Shown piece after piece: positions 11,315 through 22,777 of a DNA stretch of 64,000 nt. Each line of letters starts with the position of its first letter. Within the stretch, counting starts at the first letter, position 1. The position numbers and the translations under genes are program-made. The notes below the pieces were generated by a model that ran no database searches, was not told where the DNA came from, and worked only from the letters and a program-made list of their open reading frames with translations. Location: NCBI GenBank assembly GCA_036435485.1, contig CM071595.1:2976001-3040000 (forward strand). The letters run 5' to 3'. Source of the stretch: Saposhnikovia divaricata. Taxonomy: Eukaryota; Streptophyta; Magnoliopsida; Apiales; Apiaceae.

Positions 11315-13340
11315 TTGACGTAATTTAGACCTGAATCGGAGCTGATATAGTCAAAACTCGGTTTTTGGATAATCCTCAAAGGGGTTAGTACACGGGATAT
11401 TGTTAAAAATCGAGTCGGACCATTTTAAGGATATTTTTAAATATTTTGTTCCTATGGGTTATTGGAATTCAACGAAATTTTATTTGACACAATTCAGACC
11501 TGTATCGGAGCTGATATAGTCAAAACTCGGTTTTTGGATAATCCTCAAAGGGGTTAGTACACGGGAGTGTTAAAAATCGAGTCGGACCATTTTTTGGATA
11601 TTTTTACATATTTTGTTCCTATGGGTTATTGGAATTCAACGAAATTTTATTTGACGCAATTCAGACCTGAATCGGAGCTGATATGATCGAAACTCGGTTT
11701 TCGGATAATCCTCAAAGTGGTTAGTACACGGGATATTGTTAAAAATCGAGTCGGACCATTTTAAGGATATTTTTACATATTTTGTTCCTATGGGTTATTG
11801 CAATTCAACGAAATTTTATTTGACACAATTCAGACATGAATCGGAGCTGATATGAACGAAACTCGGTTTTCGGATAATCCTCAAAGTGGTTAGTACACGG
11901 GATATTGTTAAAAATCGAGTCGGACCATTTTAAGGATATTTTTACATATTTTGTTCCAATGGGTTATTGGAATTCAACGAAATTTTATTTGACACAATTC
12001 AGACCTGAATCGGAGCTGATATAGTCAAAACTCGGTTTTTGGATAATCCTCAAAGGGGTTAGTACACGGGATATTGTTAAAAATCGAGTCGGACCATTTT
12101 GTGGATATTTTTACGTATTTTGTTCCTATGGGTTATTGGAATTCAACAAAATTTTATTTGACGCCGTTCGGACCGGAATCGGAGCTGATATGATCGAAAC
12201 TCGGTTTTTAGATAATCCTCAAAGGGGTTAGTACACGGGATATTGTTAAAAATCGAGTCGGACCATTTTGTGGATATTTTTACATATTTTGTTCCTATGG
12301 GTTATTGGAATTCAACGAAATTTTATTTGACGCAATTCAGACCTGAATCGGAGCTGATATGAACGAAACTCGGTTTTCGGATAATCCTCAAAGTGGTTAG
12401 TACACGGGATATTGTTAAAAATCGAGTCGGACCATTTTAAGGATATTTTTACATATTTTGTTCCTATGGGTTATTGGAATTCAACGAAATTTTATTTGAC
12501 ACAATTCAGACCTGAATCGGAGCTGATATAGTCAAAACTCGGTTTTTGGATAATCCTCAAAGGGGTTAGTACACGGGATATTGTTAAAAATCGAGTCGGA
12601 CCATTTTGTGGATATTTTTACATATTTTGTTCCTATGGGTTATTGGAATTCAACAAAATTTTATTTGACGCCGTTCGGACCGGAATCGGAGCTGATATGA
12701 TCGAAACTCGGTTTTTGGATAATCCTCAAAGGGGTTAGTACACGGGATATTGTTAAAAATCGAGTCGGACCATTTTGTGGATATTTTTACATATTTTGTT
12801 CCTATGGGTTATTGGAATTCAACGAAATTTTATTTGACGTCGTTCGGACCGGAATCGGAGCTGATATGATCGAAACTCGGTTTTTGGATAATCCTCAAAG
12901 GGGTTAGTACACGGGATATTGTTAAAAATCGAGTCGGACCATTTTGTGGATATTTTTACATATTTTGTTCCTATGGGTTATTGGAATTCAACAAAATTTT
13001 ATTTGACGTCGTTCGGACCGGAATCGGAGCTGATATGATCGAAACTCGGTTTTTGGATAATCCTCAAAGGGGTTAGTACACGGGTTATTGTTAAAAATCG
13101 AGTCGGACCATTTTGTGGATATTTTTACATATTTTGTTCCTTTGGGTTATTGGAATTCAACGAAATTTTATTTGACGCAGATCGGACCGGAATCGTAGCT
13201 GATATGATCGAAACACAGTTTTCGGAAAATCCTCAAAGGGGTTAATACACGGGATATTGCTAAAAATCGGGTCGGACCAATTTGTGGATATTTTTACATA
13301 TTTTGTTCCTATGGGTTATTGGAATCCAACGAAATTTTAT
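11315..13340. repeat. 12-mer module (2026 bp)
   Basis: Order: E0, F, D(GATCG), Da, A, B, Dg, A, B, B', B', C. It differs from 8784-10640 by one extra B at 12158 (with GTTTTTAGAT, the mark of the left-hand hexamer). The B' and C details (GTCGTTCGG, GGGTTATTG, GCAGATCGG, TTGCTAAAAA) are shared, so both modules have one source. Confidence 0.86.
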
Positions 13341-15197
13341 TTGACGTAATTTAGACCTGAATCGGAGCTGATATCGTCAAAACTCGGTTTTTGGATAATC
13401 CTCAAAGGGGTTAGTACACGGGATATTGTTAAAAATCGAGTCGGACCATTTTAAGGATATTTTTAAATATTTTGTTCCTATGGGTTATTGGAATTCAACG
13501 AAATTTTATTTGACACAATTCAGACCTGTATCAGAGCTGATATAGTCAAAACTCGGTTTTTGGATAATCCTCAAAGGGGTTAGTACAAGGGAGTGTTAAA
13601 AATCGAGTCGGACCATTTTGTGGATATTTTTACATATTTTGTTCCTACGGGTTATTGGAATTCAACGAAATTTTATTTGACGCAATTCAGACCTGAATCG
13701 GAGCTGATATGATCGAAACTCGGTTTTCGGATAATCCTCAAAGTGGTTAGTACACGGGATATTGTTAAAAATTGAGTCGGACCATTTTAAGGATATTTTT
13801 ACATATTTTGTTCCTATGGGTTATTTCAATTCAACGAAATTTTATTTGACACAATTCAGACCTGAATCGGAGCTGATATGAACGAAACTCGGTTTTCGGA
13901 TAATCCTCAAAGTGGTTAGTACACGGGATATTTTTAAAAATCGAGTCGGACCATTTTAAGGATATTTTTACATATTTTGTTCCTATGGGTTATTGGAATT
14001 CAACGAAATTTTATTTGACACAATTCAGACCTAAATCGGAGCTGATATAGTCAAAACTCGGTTTTTGGATAATCCTCAAAGGGGTTAGTACACGGGATAT
14101 TGCTAAAAATCGAGTCGGACCATTTTGTGGATATTTTTACATATTTTGTTCCTATGGGTTATTGGAATTCAACAAAATTTTATTTGACGCCGTTCGGACC
14201 GGAATCGGAGCTGATATGATCGAAACTCGGTTTTTGGATAATCCTCAAAGGGGTTAGTACACGGGATATTGTTAAAAATCGAGTCGGACCATTTTGTGGA
14301 TATTTTTACATATTTTGTTCCTATGGGTTATTGGAATTCAACGAAATTTTATTTGACGCAATTCAGACCTGAATCGGAGCTGATATGATCGAAACTCGGT
14401 TTTCGGATAATCCTCAAAGTGGTTAGTACACGGGATATTGTTAAAAATCGAGTCGGACCATTTTAAGGATATTTTTACATATTTTGTTCCTATGGGTTAT
14501 TTCAATTCAACGAAATTTTATTTGACACAATTCAGACCTGAATCGGAGCTGATATGAACGAAACTCGGTTTTCGGATAATCCTCAAAGTGGTTAGTACAC
14601 GGGATATTTTTAAAAATCGAGTCGGACCATTTTAAGGATATTTTTACATATTTTGTTCCTATGGGTTATTGGAATTCAACGAAATTTTATTTGACACAAT
14701 TCAGACCTAAATCGGAGCTGATATAGTCAAAACTCGGTTTTTGGATAATCCTCAAAGGGGTTAGTACACGGGATATTGTTAAAAATCGAGTCGGACCATT
14801 TTGTGGATATTTTTACATATTTTGTTCCTATGGGTTATTGGAATTCAACAAAATTTTATTTGACGCCGTTCGGACCGGAATCGGAGCTGATATGATCGAA
14901 ACTCGGTTTTTGGATAATCCTCAAAGGGGTTAGTACACGGGATATTGTTAAAAATCGAGTCGGACCATTTTGTGGATATTTTTACATATTTTGTTCCTAT
15001 GGGTTATTGGAATTCAACGAAATTTTATTTGACGCAGATCGGACCGGAATCGTAGCTGATATGATCGAAACACAGTTTTCGGAAAATTCTCAAAGGGGTT
15101 AATACACGGGATATTGCTAAAAATCGGGTCGGACCAATTTGTGGATATTTTTACATATTTTGTTCCTATGGGTTATTGGAATTCAACGAAATTTTAT
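13341..15197. repeat. 11-mer module (1857 bp) with internal 4-mer duplication
   Basis: Order: E0, F, D(GATCG), Da, A, B, D(GATCG), Da, A, B, C. The D-Da-A-B tetramer is present twice in tandem (13677 and 14353, offset 676 bp), each time with GGTTATTTCAATTC, GATATTTTTAAAA and CCTAAATCGG. The second D has no F before it, which shows the tetramer was copied without its F. Confidence 0.87.
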
Positions 15198-15366
15198 TTG
15201 ACGTAATTTAGACCTGAATCGGAGCTGATATAGTCAAAACTCGGTTTTTGGATAATCCTCAAAGGGGTTAGTACACGGGATATTGTTAAAAATCGAGTCG
15301 GACCATTTTAAGGATATTTTTAAATATTTTGTTCCTATGGGTTATTGGAATTCAACGAAATTTTAT
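15198..15366. repeat. Monomer family E, early form (E0)
   Basis: A 169-bp copy with the E head GTAATTTAGACC and TTTAAATATTTTG in its tail, but still carrying GTTTTTGG, GAGTCGG and CAACGAAATT. This form occurs at 8784, 10641, 11315, 13341, 15198, 16210, 18402 (170 bp, an extra G in AAAGGGGG) and 25401. It lacks the three linked changes of the later 168-bp E, so it is likely the older state, or a separate lineage joined to the same C-E-F-D phrase. Confidence 0.88.
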
Positions 15367-16209
15367 TTGACACAATTCAGACCTGTATCAGAGCTGATAT
15401 AGTCAAAACTCGGTTTTTGGATAATCCTCAAAGGGGATAGTACACGGGAGTGTTAAAAATCGAGTCGGACCATTTTGTGGATATTTTTACATATTTTGTT
15501 CCTACGGGTTATTGGAATTCAACGAAATTTTATTTGACGCAATTCAGACCTGAATCGGAGCTGATATGATCGAAACTCGGTTTTCGGATAATCCTCAAAG
15601 TGGTTAGTACACGGGATATTGTTAAAAATCGAGTCGGACCATTTTAAGGATATTTTTACATATTTTGTTCCTATGGGTTATTGGAATTCAACGAAATTTT
15701 ATTTGACACAATTCAGACCTGAATCGGAGCTGATATAATCAAAACTCGGTTTTTGGATAATCCTCAAAGGGGTTAGTACACGGGATATTGTTAAAAATCG
15801 AGTCGGACCATTTTGTGGATATTTTTACATATTTTGTTCCTATGGGTTATTGGAATTCAACAAAATTTTATTTGACGCCGTTCGGACCGGAATCGGAGCT
15901 GATATGATCGAAACTCGGTTTTTGGATAATCCTCAAAGGGGTTAGTACACGGGATATTGTTAAAAATCGAGTCGGACCATTTTGTGGATATTTTTACATA
16001 TTTTGTTCCTATGGGTTATTGGAATTCAACGAAATTTTATTTGACGCAGATCGGACCGGAATCGTAGCTGATATGATCGAAACACAGTTTTCGGAAAATT
16101 CTCAAAGGGTTTAATACACGGGATATTGCTAAAAATCGGGTCAGACCAATTTGTGGATATTTTTACATATTTTGTTCCTATGGGTTATTGGAATTCAACG
16201 AAATTTTAT
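15198..16209. repeat. 6-mer module (1012 bp), copy 1
   Basis: Order: E0, F, D(GATCG), A, B, C. F has TCAGAGCTG and AAAGGGGATAG, and the next D is preceded by TTCCTACGGG. The neighbour 16210-17221 has the same order and F markers at an offset of exactly 1012 bp. This is the simplest complete module and contains each family once. Confidence 0.88.
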
Positions 16210-17221
16210 TTGACGTAATTTAGACCTGAATCGGAGCTGATATAGTCAAAACTCGGTTTTTGGATAATCCTCAAAGGGGTTAGTACACGGGATATTGTTA
16301 AAAATCGAGTCGGACCATTTTAAGGATATTTTTAAATATTTTGTTCCTATGGGTTATTGGAATTCAACGAAATTTTATTTGACACAATTCAGACCTGTAT
16401 CAGAGCTGATATAGTCAAAACTCGGTTTTTGGATAATCCTCAAAGGGGATAGTACACGGGAGTGTTAAAAATCGAGTCGGACCATTTTGTGGATATTTTT
16501 ACATATTTTGTTCCTACGGGTTATTGGAATTCAACGAAATTTTATTTGACGCAATTCAGACCTAAATCGGAGCTGATATGATCGAAACTCGGTTTTCGGA
16601 TAATCCTCAAAGTGGTTAGTACACGGGATATTGTTAAAAATCGAGTCGGACCATTTTAAGGATATTTTTACATATTTTGTTCCTATGGGTTATTGGAATT
16701 CAACGAAATTTTATTTGACACAATTCAGACCTGAATCGGAGCTGATATAGTCAAAACTCGGTTTTTGGATAATCCTCAAAGGGGTTAGTACACGGGATAT
16801 TGTTAAAAATCGAGTCGGACCATTTTGTGGATATTTTTACATATTTTGTTCCTATGGGTTATTGGAATTCAACAAAATTTTATTTGACGCCATTCGGACC
16901 GGAATCGGAACTGATATGATCAAAACTCGGTTTTTGGATAATCCTCAAAGGGGTTAGTACACGGGATATTGTTAAAAATCGAGTCGGACCATTTTGTGGA
17001 TATTTTTACATATTTTGTTCCTTTGGGTTATTGGAATTCAACGAAATTTTATTTGACGCAGTTCGGACCGGAATCGTAGCTGATATGATCGAAACACAGT
17101 TTTCGGAAAATTCTCAAAGGGGTTAATACACGGGATATTGTTAAAAATCGGGTCGGACCAATTTGTGGATATTTTTACATATTTTGTTCCTATGGGTTAT
17201 TGGAATTCAACGAAATTTTAT
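16210..17221. repeat. 6-mer module (1012 bp), copy 2
   Basis: Order: E0, F, D(GATCG), A, B, C. It repeats the preceding module, with local changes: D reads CCTAAATCGG, and B reads GCCATTCGG, TCGGAACTG and GATCAAAAC. The GCCATTCGG and TCGGAACTG variants recur in B copies at 19077, 20584, 21764 and 22440, showing spread of a B subtype across the next 6 kb. Confidence 0.88.
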
Positions 17222-18401
17222 TTGACGTAATTTAGACCTGAATCGGAGCTGATATAGTCAAAACTCGGTTTGGGATAATCCTCAAAGGGGTTAGTACACG
17301 GGATATTGTTAAAAATCGATTCGGACCATTTTAAGGATATTTTTAAATATTTTGTTCCTGTGGGTTATTGGAATTCAACCATATTTTATTTGACACAATT
17401 CAGACCTGTATCGGAGCTGATATAGTCAAAACTCGGTTTTTGGATAATCCTCAAAGGGGTTTGTACACGGGAGTGTTAAAAATCGAGTCGGACCATTTTG
17501 TGGATATTTTTACATATTTTTTTCCTATGGGTTATTGGAATTCAACGAAATTTTATTTGACGCAATTCAGACCTGAATCGGAGCTGATATGATCGAAACT
17601 CGGTTTTCGGATAATCCTCAAAGTGGTTAGTACACGGGATATTGTTAAAAATCGAGTCGGACCATTTTAAGGATATTTTTACATATTTTGTTCCTATGGG
17701 TTATTTCAATTCAACGAAATTTTATTTGACACAATTCAGACCTGAATCGGAGCCGATATGAACGAAACTCGGTTTTCGGATAATCCTCAAAGTGGTTAGT
17801 ACACGGGATATTTTTAAAAATCGAGTCGGACCATTTTAAGGATATTTTTACATATTTTGTTCCTATGGGTTATTGGAATTCAACGAAATTTTATTTGACA
17901 CAATTCAGACCTAAATCGGAGCTGATATAGTCAAAACTCGGTTTTTGGATAATCCTCAAAGGGGTTAGTACACGGGATATTGTTAAAAATCGAGTCGGAC
18001 CATTTTGTGGATATTTTTACATATTTTGTTCCTATGGGTTATTGGAATTCAACAAAATTTTATTTGACGCCGTTCGGACCGGAATCGGAGCTGATATGAT
18101 CGAAACTCGGTTTTTGGATAATCCTCAAAGGGGTTAGTACACGGGATATTGTTAAAAATCGAGTCGGACCATTTTGTGGATATTTTTACATATTTTGTTC
18201 CTATGGGTTATTGGAATTCAACGAAATTTTATTTGACGCAGATCGGACCGGAATCGTAGCTGATATGATCGAAACACAGTTTTCGGAAAATTCTCAAAGG
18301 GGTTAATACACGGGATATTGCTAAAAATTGGGTCGGACCAATTTGTGGATATTTTTACATATTTTGTTCCTATGGGTTATTGGAATTCAACGAAATTTTA
18401 T
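17222..18401. repeat. 7-mer module (1180 bp), first derived E
   Basis: Order: E, F, D(GATCG), Da, A, B, C. This is the first copy of the 168-bp E with GTTTGGGAT, GATTCGG and CAACCATATT. F has TTTGTACACGGG. One base change there removes the usual stop, leaving a 74-codon open frame at 17368-17592 that looks accidental. Da and A carry GATATTTTTAAAA and CCTAAATCGG, as in 13846-14859. Confidence 0.87.
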
Positions 18402-19414
18402 TTGACGTAATTTAGACCTGAATCGGAGCTGATATAGTCAAAACTCGATTTTTGGATAATCCTCAAAGGGGGTTAGTACACGGGATATTGTTAAAAATCG
18501 AGTCGGACCATTTTAAGGATATTTTTAAATATTTTGTTCCTATGGGTTATTGGAATTCAACGAAATTTTATTTGACACAATTCAGACCTGTATCAGAGCT
18601 GATATAGTCAAAACTCGGTTTTTGGATAATCCTCAAAGGGGATAGTACACGGGAGTGTTAAAAATCGAGTCGGACCATTTTGTGGATATTTTTACATATT
18701 TTGTTCCTACGGGTTATTGGAATTCAACGAAATTTTATTTGACGCAATTCAGACCTGAATCGGAGCTGATATGATCGAAACTCGGTTTTCGGATAATCCT
18801 CAAAGTGGTTAGTACACGGGATATTGTTAAAAATCGAGTCGGACCATTTTAAGGATATTTTTACATATTTTGTTCCTATGGGTTATTGGAATTCAACGAA
18901 ATTTTATTTGACACAATTCAGACCTGAATCGGAGCTGATATAGTCAAAACTCGGTTTTTGGATAATCCTCAAAGGGGTTAGTACACGGGATATTGTTAAA
19001 AATCGAGTCGGACCATTTTGTGGATATTTTTACATATTTTGTTCCTATGGGTTATTGGAATTCAACAAAATTTTATTTGACGCCATTCGGACCGGAATCG
19101 GAACTGATATGATCGAAACTCGGTTTTTGGATAATCCTCAAAGGGGTTAGTACACGGGATATTGTTAAAAATCGAGTCGGACCATTTTGTGGATATTTTT
19201 ACATATTTTGTTCCTATGGGTTATTGGAATTCAACGAAATTTTATTTGACGCAGTTCGGACCGGAATCGTAGCTGATATGATCGAAACACAGTTTTCGGA
19301 AAATTCTCAAAGGGGTTAATACACGGGATATTGTTAAAAATTGGGTCGGACCAATTTGTGTATATTTTTACATATTTTGTTCCTATGGGTTATTGGAATT
19401 CAACGAAATTTTAT
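18402..19414. repeat. 6-mer module (1013 bp) with return of early E
   Basis: Order: E0 (170 bp, AAAGGGGG and CTCGATTTTTGG), F (TCAGAGCTG, AAAGGGGATAG), D, A, B, C. The F and D details match 15198-17221, so this is a displaced copy of that 6-mer standing between modules that carry the derived E. The two E lineages are interleaved here, not separated. Confidence 0.87.
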
Positions 19415-20921
19415 TTGACGTAATTTAGACCTGAATCGGAGCTGATATAGTCAAAACTCGGTTTGGGATAATCCTCAAAGGGGTTAGTACACGGGATATT
19501 GTTAAAAATCGATTCGGACCATTTTAAGGATATTTTTAAATATTTTGTTCCTATGGGTTATTGGAATTCAACCATATTTTATTTGACACAATTCAGACCT
19601 GTATCGGAGCTGATATAGTCAAAACTCGGTTTTTGGATAATCCTCAAAGGGGTTAGTACACGGGAGTGTTAAAAATCGAGTCGGACCATTTTGTGGATAT
19701 TTTTACATATTTTGTTCCTATGGGTTATTGGAATTCAACGAAATTTTATTTGACGCAATTCAGACCTGAATCGGAGCTGATATGATCGAAACTCGGTTTT
19801 CGGATAATCCTCAAAGTGGTTAGTACACGGGATATTGTTAAAAATCGAGTCGGACCATTTTAAGGATATTTTTACATATTTTGTTCCTATGGGTTATTGC
19901 AATTCAACGAAATTTTATTTGACACAATTCAGACCTGAATCGGAGCTGATATGAACGAAACTCGGTTTTCGGATAATCCTCAAAGTGGTTAGTACACGGT
20001 ATATTGTTAAAAATCGAGTCGGACCATTTTAACGATATTTTTACATATTTTGTTCCTATTGGTTATTGGAATTCAACGAAATTTTATTTGACACAATTCA
20101 GACCTGAATCGGAGCTGATATAGTCAAAACTCGGTTTTTGGATAATCCTCAAAGGGCACGGGATATTGTTAAAAATCGAGTCGGACCATTTTGTGGATAT
20201 TTTTACATATTTTGTTCCTATGGGTTATTGGAATTCAACAAAATTTTATTTGACGCCGTTCGGACCGGAATCGGAGCTGATATGATCGAAACTCGGTTTT
20301 TCGATAATCCTCAAATGGGTTAGTACACGGGATATTGTTAAAAATCGAGTCGGACCATTTTGTGGATATTTTTACATATTTTGTTCCTATGGGTTATTGG
20401 AATTCAACAAAATTTTATTTGACACAATTCAGACCTGAATCGGAGCTGATATAGTCAAAACTCGGTTGATAATCCTCAAAGGGGTTAGTACACGGTATAT
20501 TGTTAAAAATCGAGTCGGACCATTTTGTGGATATTTTTACATATTTTGTTCCTATGGGTTATTGGAATTCAACAAAATTTTATTTGACGCCATTCGGACC
20601 GGAATCGGAACTGATATGATCGAAACTCGGTTTTTGGATAATCCTCAAAGGGGTTAGTACACGGGATATTGTTAAAAATCGAGTCGGACCATTTTGTGGA
20701 TATTTTTACATATTTTGTTCCTATGGGTTATTGGAATTCAACGAAATTTTATTTGACGCAGTTCGGACCGGAATCGTAGCTGATATGATCGAAACACAGT
20801 TTTCGGAAAATTCTCAAAGGGGTTAATACACGGGATATTGTTAAAAATTGGGTCGGACCAATTTGTGTATATTTTTACATATTTTGTTCCTATGGGTTAT
20901 TGGAATTCAACGAAATTTTAT
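19415..20921. repeat. 9-mer module (1507 bp) with paired 7-bp and 4-bp deletions
   Basis: Order: E, F, D(GATCG), Da, A(-7), B, A(-4), B, C. Da has ACGGTATATTG and AACGATATT. A(-7), 20088-20249, reads AAAGGGCACGGG; A(-4), 20419-20583, reads CGGTTGATAATCC. The B between them reads CTCAAATGGG. The same cluster returns at 23451 and 24623. The deletions open frames of about 60 codons that I judge non-coding. Confidence 0.88.
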
Positions 20922-22777
20922 TTGACGTAATTTAGACCTGAATCGGAGCTGATATAGTCAAAACTCGGTTTGGGATAATCCTCAAAGGGGTTAGTACACG
21001 GGATATTGTTAAAAATCGATTCGGACCATTTTAAGGATATTTTTAAATATTTTGTTCCTATGGGTTATTGGAATTCAACCATATTTTATTTGACACAATT
21101 CAGACCTGTATCGGAGCTGATATAGTCAAAACTCGGTTTTTGGATAATCCTCAAAGGGGTTAGTACACGGGAGTGTTAAAAATCGAGTCGGACCATTTTG
21201 TGGATATTTTTACATATTTTGTTCCTATGGGTTATTGGAATTCAACGAAATTTTATTTGACGCAATTCAGACCTGAATCGGAGCTGATATGATCGAAACT
21301 CGGTTTTCGGATAATCCTCAAAGTGGTTAGTACACGGGATATTGTTAAAAATCGAGTCGCACCATTTTAAGGATATTTTTACATATTTTGTTCCTATGGG
21401 TTATTGCAATTCAACGAAATTTTATTTGACACAATTCAGACCTGAATCGGAGCTGATATGAACGAAACTCGGTTTTCGGATAATCCTCAAAGTGGTTAGT
21501 ACACGGTATATTGTTAAAAATCGAGTCGGACCATTTTAACGATATTTTTACATATTTTGTTCCTATTGGTTATTGGAATTCAACGAAATTTTATTTGACA
21601 CAATTCAGACCTGAATCGGAGCTGATATAGTCAAAACTCGGTTTTTGGATAATCCTCAAAGGGGTTAGTACACGGGATATTGTTAAAAATCGAGTCGGAC
21701 CATTTTGTGGATATTTTTACATATTTTGTTCCTATGGGTTATTGGAATTCAACAAAATTTTATTTGACGCCATTCGGACCGGAATCGGAACTGATATGAT
21801 CGAAACTCGGTTTTTGGATAATCCTCAAAGGGGTTAGTACACGGGATATTGTTAAAAATCGAGTCGGACCATTTTGTGGATATTTTTACATATTTTGTTC
21901 CTATGGGTTATTGGAATTCAACGAAATTTTATTTGACACAGTTCGGACCGGAATCGTAGCTGATATGATCGAAACACAGTTTTCGGAAAATTCTCAAAGG
22001 GGTTAATACACGGGATATTGTTAAAAATTGGGTCGGACCAATTTGTGTATATTTTTACATATTTTGTTCCTATGGGTTATTGCAATTCAACGAAATTTTA
22101 TTTGACACAATTCAGACCTGAATCGGAGCTGATATGAACGAAACTCGGTTTTCGGATAATCCTCAAAGTGGTTAGTACACGGTATATTGTTAAAAATCGA
22201 GTCGGACCATTTTAACGATATTTTTACATATTTTGTTCCTATGGGTTATTGGAATTCAACGAAATTTTATTTGACACAATTCAGACCTGAATCGGAGCTG
22301 ATATAGTCAAAACTCGGTTTTTGGATAATCCTCAAAGGGGTTAGTACACGGGATATTGTTAAAAATCGAGTCGGACCATTTTGTGGATATTTTTACATAT
22401 TTTGTTCCTATGGGTTATTGGAATTCAACAAAATTTTATTTGACGCCATTCGGACCGGAATCGGAACTGATATGATCGAAACTCGGTTTTTGGATAATCC
22501 TCAAAGGGGTTAGTACACGGGATATTGTTAAAAATCGAGTCGGACCATTTTGTGGATATTTTTACATATTTTGTTCCTATGGGTTATTGGAATTCAACGA
22601 AATTTTATTTGACGCAGTTCGGACCGGAATCGTAGCTGATATGATCGAAACACAGTTTTCGGAAAATTCTCAAAGGGGTTAATACACGGGATATTGTTAA
22701 AAATTGGGTCGGACCAATTTGTGTATATTTTTACATATTTTGTTCCTATGGGTTATTGGAATTCAACGAAATTTTAT
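20922..22777. repeat. 11-mer module (1856 bp) with tandem Da-A-B-C
   Basis: Order: E, F, D(GATCG), Da, A, B, C, Da, A, B, C. The tetramer Da-A-B-C occurs twice in tandem (21426 and 22102, offset 676 bp), with ACGGTATATTG and AACGATATT in both Da copies. The first C (21933) starts ACAGTTCGG and is followed by Da, so it is one of the few C copies without E behind it. Confidence 0.87.

Noticed and set aside
17368..17592. 74-codon open frame at 17368 and 64-codon frame at 61158
   Set aside because: The first comes from single-base changes in an F monomer, the second from the 10-bp deletion in a C monomer. Both lie fully inside satellite copies.
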